This document shows, one piece after another, positions 25,859 through 34,490 of a stretch of DNA of 64,000 bases. The stretch's first letter is position 1. Each line of letters starts with the position of its first letter. Under the pieces are notes generated by a model, which saw only the letters and a list, made by a program, of their open reading frames with translations, ran no database searches and was not told the origin of the DNA. Origin of the DNA: Corynebacterium pollutisoli (GTDB lineage: Bacteria > Actinomycetota > Actinomycetes > Mycobacteriales > Mycobacteriaceae); the NCBI RefSeq assembly GCF_900177745.1, contig NZ_FXAR01000008.1:62001-126000 (forward strand), written 5' to 3'. The position numbers and the translations under genes are program-made.

Positions 25859-26458
25859 ATGACGACCTCGGTTCTGACCAAGCTCACCACCCCGGCCGCC
25901 ACCGTCGATAAGCCACGCCCCCTGGCCAACCGACTCATCTGGGCCTTCTTCGGCGTCGCCGTGATGGGCTGGACCGCCAGCGCCATCCTCTCCGCCATCC
26001 ACTTCTGGGTCCTGCCCATCCCCGAGGGCGTGCCCACCCGCGGCCCCATGGCCGTCATGATGAGCGACTGGTCCTACGTCGGCCCGATCCCGCTGGCCAC
26101 CATCGGCGCGTTCTACTACATCGGCATGATGGCCGCATCGGCGCTGTGGCTGTTCACCAAGAGCGAGCTCCTGGAGAAGCTGCTCCTGCCCGTCACCGCC
26201 ATCGGTGTCGCCCTGTCCGCCTGGTTCGTCTACCTGCAGCTGTTCGTCATCGGCGAGATCTGCCCGTTCTGCATGGTGTCCGCGGCCGCGACCACCCTGC
26301 TCTTCCTCCTCGAACTGACCGTCAAGAAGATCGGCGGCGCCCGCACCGCACCGGTGGTCAACCCGGCCATCGCCGCCCCGATCATGATCGCGATCCCGCT
26401 GGTCATGGCCGTCGGCGCGATGTTCTCCCTCACGGTTCTGCCGCTGCCGGAGTTCTAG
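25859..26458 (+). CDS. Vitamin K epoxide reductase (VKOR)-family membrane protein
   Basis: A 199-residue protein with four membrane helices (about 24-48, 70-100, 105-130, 168-192) and the redox motif ICPFCMVSA in the VKOR position. The periplasmic loop that normally carries a second Cys pair (here RGPMAVMMSDWSYVGPIPLAT) has none, so it may pass electrons differently from DsbA-reoxidising VKORs. ATG 25859 has AAGGA 13 bases upstream. The operator in its promoter suggests induction by copper or sulfane sulfur. Confidence 0.72.
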   Translation: MTTSVLTKLTTPAATVDKPRPLANRLIWAFFGVAVMGWTASAILSAIHFWVLPIPEGVPTRGPMAVMMSDWSYVGPIPLATIGAFYYIGMMAASALWLFTKSELLEKLLLPVTAIGVALSAWFVYLQLFVIGEICPFCMVSAAATTLLFLLELTVKKIGGARTAPVVNPAIAAPIMIAIPLVMAVGAMFSLTVLPLPEF

Positions 26459-26467
26459 ACACCGCTC

Positions 26468-26513
26468 ATCGACGCCGTCCCGGTCCCTCATGTGGGACCG
26501 GGGCGGCGTCGAT
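26468..26513. terminator. Bidirectional terminator between VKOR and metY
   Basis: A 20-pair stem with a six-base loop (TCATGT): ATCGACGCCG-T-CCCGGTCCC pairs with GGGACCGGG-G-CGGCGTCGAT, with one G:T pair. It lies between two converging genes. The right arm contains one copy of the dispersed motif. Confidence 0.8.
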
Positions 26514-26522
26514 AAGCGGGCT

Positions 26523-27794
26523 TTAGGCCTGGGACTTCTCCAGGGCCTGCTCGATGTCGGCGATGATGTCGTCGACGTTCTCCAGGCCGACGGAGATACG
26601 CACCAGGCCGGGGGTGATGCCGACGGACGGCAGCTGCTCGTCCGGCACCTGGCGGTGGGTGGTGGACGCCGGGTGGAGGACGCAGGAGCGGGCGTCGGCG
26701 ACGTGCACCTGGCGGGAGACCAGCTCGAGGGCGTCCATGAACTTCACGCCGGCCTCGCGGCCGCCCTTGATGTCGATGCACAGGACGCCGGAGTTGCCGG
26801 ACAGGTACTTCTTGGCCAGCTCGTGGTACGGGGAGGACTCGAGGCCGGGGTAGCGGACGTCGGCAAGCACGTCGTCGCGGCCAGCCAGGTACTCGGCGAC
26901 CTTCTGGGCGTTCTCGCAGTGGCGCTGCATGCGCACGTCGAGGCTCTCCAGGGAGAGGTTGAGCATGAACGCGGAGTGGGCGGCCGGGTAGGCGCCGAAG
27001 TCGCGCTGCAGCTGCATGCGGGCCTTGATGATGAACGGCGCGACGGCGTAGTCCTTTGTGTAGACGACGCCGTGGTAGGACTCGTCCGGCTCGGTGAAGC
27101 CGGGGAACTTGCCGTTGGTGTAGTCGAACTTGCCGGCGTCGACGATCATGCCGCCGACCTGCACGGCGTGGCCGTCGAGGTACTTGGAGGTGGAGTGGAT
27201 GACCACGTCGGCACCGTGCTCGATCGGGCGGCACAGCATCGGGGTGGCGAAGGTGGAGTCGATGATGAGCGGCACGCCCTGGTCGTGGGCGATGCGCGCG
27301 AACTTCTCGATGTCCAGCACGCTCATCGCCGGGTTACCGATGGTCTCACCGAACAGCGCCTTGGTGTTCGGCTTGAACGCGGCCGCGATCTCCTCCTCGG
27401 AGGCGTTCTGGTCGACGTAGATGACCTCGATGCCGAAACGCTTGAGGGTGGTGTGGAAGAGATTGAGGGTGCCGCCGTAGATCTCGGAGGAGGCCACGAA
27501 CGAGTCGCCGGCGGAGCACACGTTCATGATGGACAGCGCGGTCGCGGCCTGCCCGGAGGAGGTCGCCATCGCCGCGGCACCACCCTCGAGCTCCGCGATC
27601 TTCGACTCGACGGCCATGACGGTCGGGTTCGCGAAACGCGAGTAGATCAGCGCGTGGGTCGGCTCATCGAAGACGGCCGCGATGTCCTCGGAGGAGTCGA
27701 AGGTGTAGGTCGTGGACTGCACGATCGGCACCTGGCGGGGGTCCTTGTTGCCCGGGACGTAGCCGGCGTGGATGAGTTTGGTCTGGTTGTGCAT
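26523..27794 (-). CDS. metY: O-acetylhomoserine aminocarboxypropyltransferase (sulfhydrylase)
   Basis: A 423-residue PLP enzyme of the Cys/Met metabolism family, adding sulfide to O-acetylhomoserine to give homocysteine. It shows YSRFANPTVMAVESKIAELEGG, GETIGNPAMSVLDI, and the PLP lysine in IHSTSKYLDGH; the length fits MetY rather than MetB. ATG 27794 has AAAGG rather far upstream. The spacer to the divergent RIC-like gene (27795-27963) contains a GC-tract half palindrome (CCTACCCCGGGGGG near 27841-27854) similar to the CsoR/CstR-like site before the VKOR gene. Confidence 0.88.
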   Translation of the reverse strand: MHNQTKLIHAGYVPGNKDPRQVPIVQSTTYTFDSSEDIAAVFDEPTHALIYSRFANPTVMAVESKIAELEGGAAAMATSSGQAATALSIMNVCSAGDSFVASSEIYGGTLNLFHTTLKRFGIEVIYVDQNASEEEIAAAFKPNTKALFGETIGNPAMSVLDIEKFARIAHDQGVPLIIDSTFATPMLCRPIEHGADVVIHSTSKYLDGHAVQVGGMIVDAGKFDYTNGKFPGFTEPDESYHGVVYTKDYAVAPFIIKARMQLQRDFGAYPAAHSAFMLNLSLESLDVRMQRHCENAQKVAEYLAGRDDVLADVRYPGLESSPYHELAKKYLSGNSGVLCIDIKGGREAGVKFMDALELVSRQVHVADARSCVLHPASTTHRQVPDEQLPSVGITPGLVRISVGLENVDDIIADIEQALEKSQA

Positions 27795-27881
27795 GGTGAG
27801 GCAGACACCTTTCGGAGGCGACAGATTTCCTGAATGTAAACCTACCCCGGGGGGTTTGGCCCCGCGCCCCCGGTCCGCTCT

Positions 27882-27895
27882 TTGATCCACGTCAA
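27882..27895 (+). promoter_or_regulatory. FNR/DNR-like binding site upstream of the RIC-like gene
   Basis: TTGATCCACGTCAA matches the CRP/FNR-family consensus TTGAT-N4-(A/G)TCAA. A -10 box TAATCT lies at 27918-27923, putting the expected start near 27930 and the site centre at about -41.5, the class II activator position. NO- or oxygen-responsive control is inferred. Confidence 0.55.
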
Positions 27896-27963
27896 GGAGA
27901 TCGCCGCCGCCGCTTCCTAATCTCAGAGATGTCAGACAGAGCAAGATTGAAAGGAAGAACATC

Positions 27964-28224
27964 ATGAACCACGCACTCGCCCAGGCGGTCCGGCTGGCCC
28001 CGGTCGTCGAGAAGGTCCACGGCGCCCACCACCCGGAGCTCACCCGCGTCCGCGAACTCACCCAGGCACTGGCCGACACCACCGACGACGCCCGCATCGA
28101 CGGGTACTACGCGGAACTGCGCGCCGTCACCGACAACTACACCGTCCCGGAAGACGCCTGCGAAGGCTTCACCAGCCACTACCGGGCGCTGCAGGAATCG
28201 GAGCAGTTCTGGCAGAACCGGTGA
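27964..28224 (+). CDS. Small RIC/YtfE-like hemerythrin-related protein
   Basis: An 86-residue helical protein. Its N-terminal half (VVEKVHGAHHPELTRVRELTQAL) matches the first His-bearing helix of the di-iron domain in RIC/ScdA/YtfE proteins, which repair Fe-S clusters after nitric-oxide damage. The later helices with their His/Glu ligands are not present in recognisable form, so it may act as a partner or sensor rather than a complete di-iron protein. ATG 27964 has GAAAGGA upstream. The FNR/DNR-like site in front supports a link to nitrosative or anaerobic stress. Confidence 0.6.
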   Translation: MNHALAQAVRLAPVVEKVHGAHHPELTRVRELTQALADTTDDARIDGYYAELRAVTDNYTVPEDACEGFTSHYRALQESEQFWQNR

Positions 28225-28388
28225 TCTACGGATCCATATAAAACAGAGCGTCCTTCCTCCAAATTGGGGTGGAGGATGCTTCTATCCATTCGGAGTCCCA
28301 CACGCGCATTCTCTGTCACAATGAGAAGAGAAAAGAAACTTCTTACCCAACGTAACCGGTGGGTCTTACGGGCCACCCGGAGGCACGC

Positions 28389-30557
28389 ATGCAGGATCTG
28401 ACGAATCTCCCCGACCTGGAGCTCAACTTCATCCGTCGCTGGCACACGGCACATATCCGAGAATTCGAGAATTCACCCCCCACGGACCTCGGATGGCGGG
28501 CCCGCAACATCGGCCCGCACGCGCAGACCGGTCGGCGGCTTCTCGACACCCTGAAGATCGATCGCGACCTCTCCGCATTTCAGGCCGATAGTGACCGGTG
28601 GTCGAGAAGCTTCGCCTCGGGCTTTGCAGGCTTCGCCGGGCAGATGACGATCAATCAGATCAACAAACGGACCACGGATCCCGAAGAAGCCGTCAGGGTT
28701 CTCAGCGATTCGCTCACGACACCCACCGATCTGGAGGATGCGCGCAACAAGATCAACTCCCTCGCCGAGTTTCTTGAACCCCTGAAGGTGCCCGCAGCTC
28801 GTGCGCCTTTTGTGGCCTCATATTTCTGGGCGCTGGACAATCCTGACATATGGCCAGTGGCCTGGACAATGTCAATTAGATACCTGCCCTATGTCACGGG
28901 GAGAAACGACTTCGACGATGAGGGAGCAAAATACGCCGACCTGTACCGGCTTGCCAAGGACATAGACGGCGACATTCTCCGGTTTGAGGAGATAGCCGCC
29001 TGGTGGTTCAACGAGCAGCCAGTCGTCATCGATACTGTCCTTTGTGACCGCGCGCTCCTACGCGAAGAAAACCAGCTGGGCAGTGAAGATCCCGAACTCT
29101 ACCGTGAGAACGCTCAAATGCTCGTCGCCGTGGCAGATCACATAGGTAAAGCGCTGTCAACGGATGTCGCGTCCGCCGCAGGACGTGTCCTCGAAATCAA
29201 AAAGCCTTCTGTGAAGTGGACCAGAACCAGGTACCGCGGGGATATGTGGGTCGACTGGCGGGTACCCGGGACCTACGGTCTCGCGCTACGGGTCTGGATC
29301 AACCGGCGGGGCATGTCGATCGGTCTGCGTCCCTACCTTCATTCCGAGGCTGGTGCCACCCAGGGGATGGTGGAAATCATCGAGCACAACCCGGTAGCTG
29401 GCTACGACGTCATCGCGGGCGGCAGATCGCAGATCGGGACCGACAAGGGTTACGTCGGTGGAGGATCCGGCGAGGTCATTTACGGCCGCTGGTTCGATCG
29501 CTCGGAGTTCGACACACTGGACCTCGCGGCGGAAGTGCTGAAGACCGCGGCCGACGTAGCTCCCCTCATGGCGATGTTGGGCGGTGCACCTGAACCGGCC
29601 TGCTCCGAGAGCCCAACGGATAGAGACGACGACACGCCCCCCGAAGCGGAGGCCGACCTTCTCGACGACCTGGCGGAGGAGCTTCTCGTCGACCGGGAGT
29701 TCCTGGACGAAATCATCGAACTTCTCGAGGACAAAGGTCAGGTCATCTTCTACGGCCCTCCGGGTACGGGTAAGACGTACTTCGCTCGTAAGCTGGCGGA
29801 GGCGTTGGTCGCCGATCCGGGGAACCGCCCGATCGTGCAGTTCCATCCGTCCACCACTTACGAGGACTTCTTCGAGGGTTACCGCCCGGCGACCAATGAC
29901 GAAGGACAACTGAGTTACCACCTCAAGCCCGGCCCCCTGGCACAACTGGCGGAGAGGGCCCACCGGTCACCTGAGGAACGCCACATCATGATCATCGACG
30001 AGATCAATCGTGCGAACCTTCCGAAGGTCCTCGGCGAACTCCTCTTCCTTCTCGAGTACCGGGGTACCCCGGTAAGTACCCTCTACCGCCCGGACGAGCC
30101 GTTCGCGCTTCCGGAGAATCTGTGGTTCATCGGCACGATGAACACTGCCGACCGTTCCATCGCGCTTATAGACGCCGCACTGCGTCGCCGTTTCCATTTC
30201 GTTCCGTTCTTCCCCAATCTGGGTCACATGAGCAAAATGCTCGACCGCTGGCTGGAACGAGAGGAAGAGAAACCGTGGGTCGGAGAGCTCGTACGACAGG
30301 TGAATGAAGAGCTGGAACTGGAACTCGGCGGCCCCCATCTGCAGCTCGGTGCCAGCCACTTCATGAAACCCGGCATCGACAAACCATCCCTGCGCCGGAT
30401 CTGGAAGTACAACATCGAGCCCTTCATCGAAGATCAGTTCTTCGGCGATCCGGAACGCATCGAGAAATTCCGATTCCAGGCGGTCTGGGAGCGCTTCGAG
30501 GACGTCGCCGGCGACATCACCGGGATCGATGGGCCGGACTCCCCACCGGTCGATTGA
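28389..30557 (+). CDS. mcrB: McrB-like GTPase subunit of a type IV restriction system
   Basis: A 722-residue protein. Residues 1-430 are a variable N-terminal region containing a domain with WVDWRVPGTYGLALRVWINR that I do not recognise and that probably reads modified DNA. Residues about 440-700 are the McrB AAA+ GTPase: FYGPPGTGKT (near 453-462), IIDEINRANLPKVLGEL (near 535) and the McrB signature GTMNTADRS (near 582), then ALRRRFHF. ATG 28389 has GGAGG six bases upstream; GTG 28359 is possible. The stop overlaps the mcrC start region. GC is lower than the neighbours. The spacer 28225-28388 is AT-richer and has an inverted repeat near 28250-28276 but no gene. Confidence 0.88.
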   Translation: MQDLTNLPDLELNFIRRWHTAHIREFENSPPTDLGWRARNIGPHAQTGRRLLDTLKIDRDLSAFQADSDRWSRSFASGFAGFAGQMTINQINKRTTDPEEAVRVLSDSLTTPTDLEDARNKINSLAEFLEPLKVPAARAPFVASYFWALDNPDIWPVAWTMSIRYLPYVTGRNDFDDEGAKYADLYRLAKDIDGDILRFEEIAAWWFNEQPVVIDTVLCDRALLREENQLGSEDPELYRENAQMLVAVADHIGKALSTDVASAAGRVLEIKKPSVKWTRTRYRGDMWVDWRVPGTYGLALRVWINRRGMSIGLRPYLHSEAGATQGMVEIIEHNPVAGYDVIAGGRSQIGTDKGYVGGGSGEVIYGRWFDRSEFDTLDLAAEVLKTAADVAPLMAMLGGAPEPACSESPTDRDDDTPPEAEADLLDDLAEELLVDREFLDEIIELLEDKGQVIFYGPPGTGKTYFARKLAEALVADPGNRPIVQFHPSTTYEDFFEGYRPATNDEGQLSYHLKPGPLAQLAERAHRSPEERHIMIIDEINRANLPKVLGELLFLLEYRGTPVSTLYRPDEPFALPENLWFIGTMNTADRSIALIDAALRRRFHFVPFFPNLGHMSKMLDRWLEREEEKPWVGELVRQVNEELELELGGPHLQLGASHFMKPGIDKPSLRRIWKYNIEPFIEDQFFGDPERIEKFRFQAVWERFEDVAGDITGIDGPDSPPVD

Positions 30558-30562
30558 AACGC

Positions 30563-31735
30563 ATGCCTGTCCTTTTCGAATACGGTTCGATCGAGCTGGA
30601 TCTGAGCCGCCACCAGGCTGCGTCGCTCCATAAGACCGGCTACGTCGACGTCTCGCCGGTTGACACCGGCCGGTGGAGGATCACCGCTTCCTCGCACGTC
30701 GGGTCGCTTGTGATGGGCGACCTCGAGATTCTCATCCGCCCGAAGATCAACCCGGAGAATCTCTTCCTGCTCCTGGAGCCCGGGCTGCCGAGAAGCGCGT
30801 GGCGCAAGGAGGCATTCGAGTACGGATCTTCCTCCGACCTGCTCCCCGCGGTCGTCTCCTTTTTCGCTCGCTCCGCGGAAACCACCCTCGGTCGCGGACT
30901 CCTCCGGTCCTACCAGAGGCGGGACGAATCCCTGCTGGCGTTGCGCGGTCGAATGGACGTCGTGCGACAGTTCAGACAGGCCGGGCTGGTCACGCCGGTG
31001 GCCTGCACCTACGACGACTTCACGGAGGACATTCCGGAGAATCAGATCCTCAAGGCAGCGGTGCGGGCTGCATCCCGGGTCCCCCGGCTCCGTCCGGAGG
31101 TCAGGCATCGGCTCATGCGTCAGCTCATCGCATTGGAGTCCGTCACCGATACACCTGTGGAGTCATCAGCAGTGGACGCTCTCCACTGGAACCGTCTCAA
31201 CGAGCACTACAGACCCACTCTCCGGTTGGCACGCCTGATCCTGGCGAACCTGACGCTCACGGACACCCCGGGGTCCACGTCCGCATCCTCTTTCATGGTC
31301 GACATGAACGATCTTTTCCAGAGATTCATGACGGAGCGGTTGCGCCGTGCGCTCCGGGGGCGGCTCGACGTCATCTCGGAACCGACCGTCCACCTGGGAC
31401 ATGGACGAGCCATCGCAATGAATCCGGACCTGGTGTTCCAGGCGCCAGGAGGACCAGTGCGTCACGTCGGCGACCTGAAATACAAGATCTCCTCCGGCGC
31501 CCGTGCCCGCAGCGCCGACTATTACCAGCTGCTCGCCTACATCACTGCTCTGGATCTGCAGACCGGCACGCTCATCTACTGCGGTTCCGAACACCACAGG
31601 TCCGTCCAGATCAGACACTCGGACAAGAAGCTGGTTGTTCAGACCATTGATCTGACTACGGACCCGGACCAGGTGGAACAGCAGATGGCAGATCTGGCTC
31701 AGTCGATCATCGACCGCTCGAGTGCCGTCGGCTGA
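30563..31735 (+). CDS. mcrC: McrC-like nuclease subunit
   Basis: A 390-residue partner of McrB. An N-terminal beta region (FEYGSIELDLSRHQA) is followed by the middle domain (LRGRMDVVRQFRQ, YDDFTEDIPENQILKAAVRAA) and a C-terminal PD-(D/E)xK nuclease: MNPDLVF, then HVGDLKYK. It stimulates McrB GTP hydrolysis and cuts DNA with modified cytosines. ATG 30563 is six bases after the mcrB stop; TTG 30554 overlapping that stop is an alternative. The 3' end overlaps a truncated DUF4440 gene on the other strand, marking an insertion boundary. Confidence 0.88.
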   Translation: MPVLFEYGSIELDLSRHQAASLHKTGYVDVSPVDTGRWRITASSHVGSLVMGDLEILIRPKINPENLFLLLEPGLPRSAWRKEAFEYGSSSDLLPAVVSFFARSAETTLGRGLLRSYQRRDESLLALRGRMDVVRQFRQAGLVTPVACTYDDFTEDIPENQILKAAVRAASRVPRLRPEVRHRLMRQLIALESVTDTPVESSAVDALHWNRLNEHYRPTLRLARLILANLTLTDTPGSTSASSFMVDMNDLFQRFMTERLRRALRGRLDVISEPTVHLGHGRAIAMNPDLVFQAPGGPVRHVGDLKYKISSGARARSADYYQLLAYITALDLQTGTLIYCGSEHHRSVQIRHSDKKLVVQTIDLTTDPDQVEQQMADLAQSIIDRSSAVG

Positions 31736-31934
31736 CGATCCCACCGGTCGTCTCCCCGGCAAGCAGGTCGAGGATGGACTCCCTGTCCCATCGCGTCCCG
31801 GAGGCCCCGATCTCCCCGAACTCCGGAGACAGGATCTCGCGCAGGCGTCCCCTGTCACTCCGGGTCGTACCGTCCTGCAGTTCGGCCTCCAGGTGAAGGA
31901 CCGCCTCCACCTCGGCCCGGCACTGACCGCTCAC
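31707..31934 (-). pseudogene. DUF4440/NTF2-like gene truncated by the mcrBC insertion
   Basis: Starts at GTG 31934, overlapping the SulP stop (GTGA). About 62 residues match the first helices and strands of DUF4440 proteins (EVEAVLHLEAEL, LREILSPEFGEIGASG, DRESILDLLAGE). The remaining half of the domain is missing: the frame runs into mcrC and stops at 31707. It was probably the second gene of a sulP operon before mcrBC arrived. Confidence 0.65.
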
Positions 31935-33679
31935 GGCTCCACCACTTCCTTCGGCACCCCGTCGGGCCAACGGCCGTGGCGGGCCTGGTAGCGGTTGGCG
32001 TAGGCGCGGACGGCGGTGGGCAGGGTCTCGAAGATGTAGTCCTCACCCACCCGCTCGATGAAACCGGTGGGTTCGAGGCGTCGGTAAAGATCCTGCTTGA
32101 CGCGCGCCATGGCGAACTTGATGCCGCGCCGTTGCAGTTGGGCGCGCAGCTCATCGAGCGCGTCGACGGCGGTGAGGTCGATCTCCGTGTTGGCTTCGGC
32201 GTTGAGGAGGAACCACTGGACGGGGGTGTCGGACTCCGCGACAGCCTGCAGCGAGTGCTGCACGAAGTCGTTGGCGTTGGCGAAGAAGATGGGGGCGTCG
32301 TAGCGGAAGACCAGCAGGCCGTCGACGGGGCGGGCGTTCTCGTAGTCGTCGAGGCTGTGCATGCCCGGCACACCCGGGGCGTAGCCGAGGACGTCGGCGT
32401 AGGGGCGGGTGATGCGGCGCAGCAGGTCGAGGATCGACAGGACGATGGCGAAACCGATGCCGGCCAGCACGCCGAAGATGACCACGGCCGCGGCAGTGGA
32501 CAGGGTGATCACCAGCTCGCTCGTGCGGAAACGGGCGATGCGGATGATCTCCGGGATGTCGATGAGCCTCGTGGCGGCATAGATGACCAGGGCCCCGAGC
32601 GCGGCGTCCGGGAAGGACTCCAGGACCGGGCCGGCGAACATGAGCACCATGACGACCAGCGCGATGACCACCAGGGCGTGGACCTGGGTGCGGGAGCCGG
32701 CGGCGTCGCCAAGCACGGTACGGGAACCGGAGGACGACACGGGGAAACCCTGCACGAAACCGTTCGCCACGTTCGCGGCACCGAGCGCCAGGAGTTCCTG
32801 GTTGGAGTCGATGACCTCCCCGTTCCCCGAGGCGAAGGCGCGACCGGTGAGGATGTTGTCGGAGAAGCCGACGATCGCGATACCGGCGGCATAGGGCAGG
32901 ATCACCCACACATCGACGAGGGTGAAATCGGGGACACGGAACGCGGGCAACCCCTGCGGCACCTCACCGATCACCGCGATTCCGTAACTGCGCAGGCTGA
33001 AGATCGACACGACCGCCGCCGCACCGAGCAGCACGAGCAGGGAACCCGGCAGCTTCGGGGCGATCCACGCCGCCACGTAGAGGAGAACGAGGACACCGAG
33101 CGCAAGCAGGGCCGTCGGGATGTGCGCGTGCTCGAGCTTGCCGACGAAATCCACCACCTCCCGCCACGTGCTGTCACCCTCCACGTGCAGCTTGGTCACC
33201 TTGCCCAGCTGGCTGACGATCATGAGCACCGCGATGCCGATGAGGTAGCCGATGAGCACCGGGCGCGACAGCAGGGTGGTGACGAAACCCAGGCGCGCCA
33301 AGAACGCCCCGATGCAGACCACACCGACCGCGATGGCCAGCAGCGCCGCGACCTCGGCGTAGTACTCGGGCCCGCCCGCCGCGCTGAGCAGCGCACCGAC
33401 ACCGGCCGCGGTCATCAGCGCCGTCGTCGACTCCGGGCCGATCGACAGCTTCCGTGATGTGCCGAGGAAGAAGTAGATGGCCATCGGCGCGAGGACCGCC
33501 CACAGGCCGACCACCGCGGGCAGCCCGGCGATGACGGCGTATGCCATGACCTGCGGCACCAGGTACGCGGCCACGGTGACACCCGCGACGACATCCCCGC
33601 TGAGCCACGAGCGCTCATACCGCTTCAGCGCGCCTATGCCGGGCAGAAACCGCTCCCACACTGGCCTGTCACTGGTCAT
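31931..33679 (-). CDS. SulP-family anion transporter with STAS domain
   Basis: A 582-residue permease with about 10-12 membrane helices. The SulP signature is in the first helices (YLVPQVMAYAVIAGLPAVVGLWA, GTSRKLSIGPESTTALM), and a cytoplasmic STAS domain follows (about 440-560; DAPIFFANANDFVQHSLQAV, LTAVDALDELRAQLQRRG). It probably takes up sulfate, bicarbonate or a dicarboxylate. ATG 33679 follows TACCGT by seven bases (leaderless style); the start is 76 bases from a divergent methyltransferase gene. Confidence 0.88.
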   Translation of the reverse strand: MTSDRPVWERFLPGIGALKRYERSWLSGDVVAGVTVAAYLVPQVMAYAVIAGLPAVVGLWAVLAPMAIYFFLGTSRKLSIGPESTTALMTAAGVGALLSAAGGPEYYAEVAALLAIAVGVVCIGAFLARLGFVTTLLSRPVLIGYLIGIAVLMIVSQLGKVTKLHVEGDSTWREVVDFVGKLEHAHIPTALLALGVLVLLYVAAWIAPKLPGSLLVLLGAAAVVSIFSLRSYGIAVIGEVPQGLPAFRVPDFTLVDVWVILPYAAGIAIVGFSDNILTGRAFASGNGEVIDSNQELLALGAANVANGFVQGFPVSSSGSRTVLGDAAGSRTQVHALVVIALVVMVLMFAGPVLESFPDAALGALVIYAATRLIDIPEIIRIARFRTSELVITLSTAAAVVIFGVLAGIGFAIVLSILDLLRRITRPYADVLGYAPGVPGMHSLDDYENARPVDGLLVFRYDAPIFFANANDFVQHSLQAVAESDTPVQWFLLNAEANTEIDLTAVDALDELRAQLQRRGIKFAMARVKQDLYRRLEPTGFIERVGEDYIFETLPTAVRAYANRYQARHGRWPDGVPKEVVEP

Positions 33680-33755
33680 GACATTGACGGTACTCCCCGC
33701 CGCCACATGTGGGAACACTTATCGACGCCCCCGCACCCCGACTACACTCCCAGAC

Positions 33756-34406
33756 ATGTCTCCCCTGGTTACGCGGTTGTTCGCCACCCACGACCAGTTC
33801 GTCGCCACCCGCCCGCCCGGCGCGGACGAGGACGTCCACATGATCCCCGCGATCGTCGACCACGTCATCTCCACACTCAGCGCCCCCGGCGACCTCGTCC
33901 TGGATCCTTTCGCCGGCTTCGGCACCACCCTGGCGCGCGCCGTGGCGTCGGGCCGTCGCGCTGCCGGCGTCGAACTACTCCCCGAGCGCGTCGCCCACAT
34001 CCGCCGCGCGGTACCGTCCGCGTCGACCCTCGAGGGCGATGCCCGCTCCCTCTCCCTGCTTATCGACGCCCCCGTCCACCTCATCCTCTCCTCCCCGCCG
34101 TACATGACGATCACCCACCACGAGGCGGATCCCCTCACCGCCTACGAGCACGACGGTGGCGATTACGCGCGCTACCTGCGCGAACTCGGGTTGGTGGCGG
34201 CGCAGTGCGCGGAGCTGCTGGTGCCCGGCGGGCACCTCGTGTGGAACGTCGCCGACATCCTCCACGAGGGTGACCACACCCCGCTCATCGACGACTGCGT
34301 CCGGGTCCTCTCCTCCCATCTCGAGCAGGTGGGCGTCGTCGAGATCTCGTGGGACCGCCTCCCGCACGACCTGACGCGGGACGCGCTGCTGGTGTTCAGG
34401 CGGTAA
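33756..34406 (+). CDS. Orphan DNA methyltransferase (SPPY type)
   Basis: A 216-residue SAM-dependent methyltransferase. Motif I is DPFAGFGTT, and motif IV is SSPPYMT, the form typical of N4-cytosine and some N6-adenine enzymes; LVPGGHLVWNVADI is the later strand. No target-recognition domain of the usual size and no nuclease gene are next to it, so it is an orphan enzyme or acts on a short site. ATG 33756 follows TACACT by seven bases. McrBC, which attacks methylated cytosines, lies 2 kb away. Confidence 0.8.
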   Translation: MSPLVTRLFATHDQFVATRPPGADEDVHMIPAIVDHVISTLSAPGDLVLDPFAGFGTTLARAVASGRRAAGVELLPERVAHIRRAVPSASTLEGDARSLSLLIDAPVHLILSSPPYMTITHHEADPLTAYEHDGGDYARYLRELGLVAAQCAELLVPGGHLVWNVADILHEGDHTPLIDDCVRVLSSHLEQVGVVEISWDRLPHDLTRDALLVFRR

Positions 34407-34490
34407 AGAATCCCGCCAAGCCCCATTTCCGACGCTTCGGAGGGGCCCAAAAAGTATGCTTTGCCGCGTGAGACGATCCGGCCGGGCTGC

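Noticed and set aside
28533..28545. Copy of the dispersed motif in mcrB (GCTTCTCGACACC)
   Set aside because: One mismatch at an invariant position; not counted among the exact copies.
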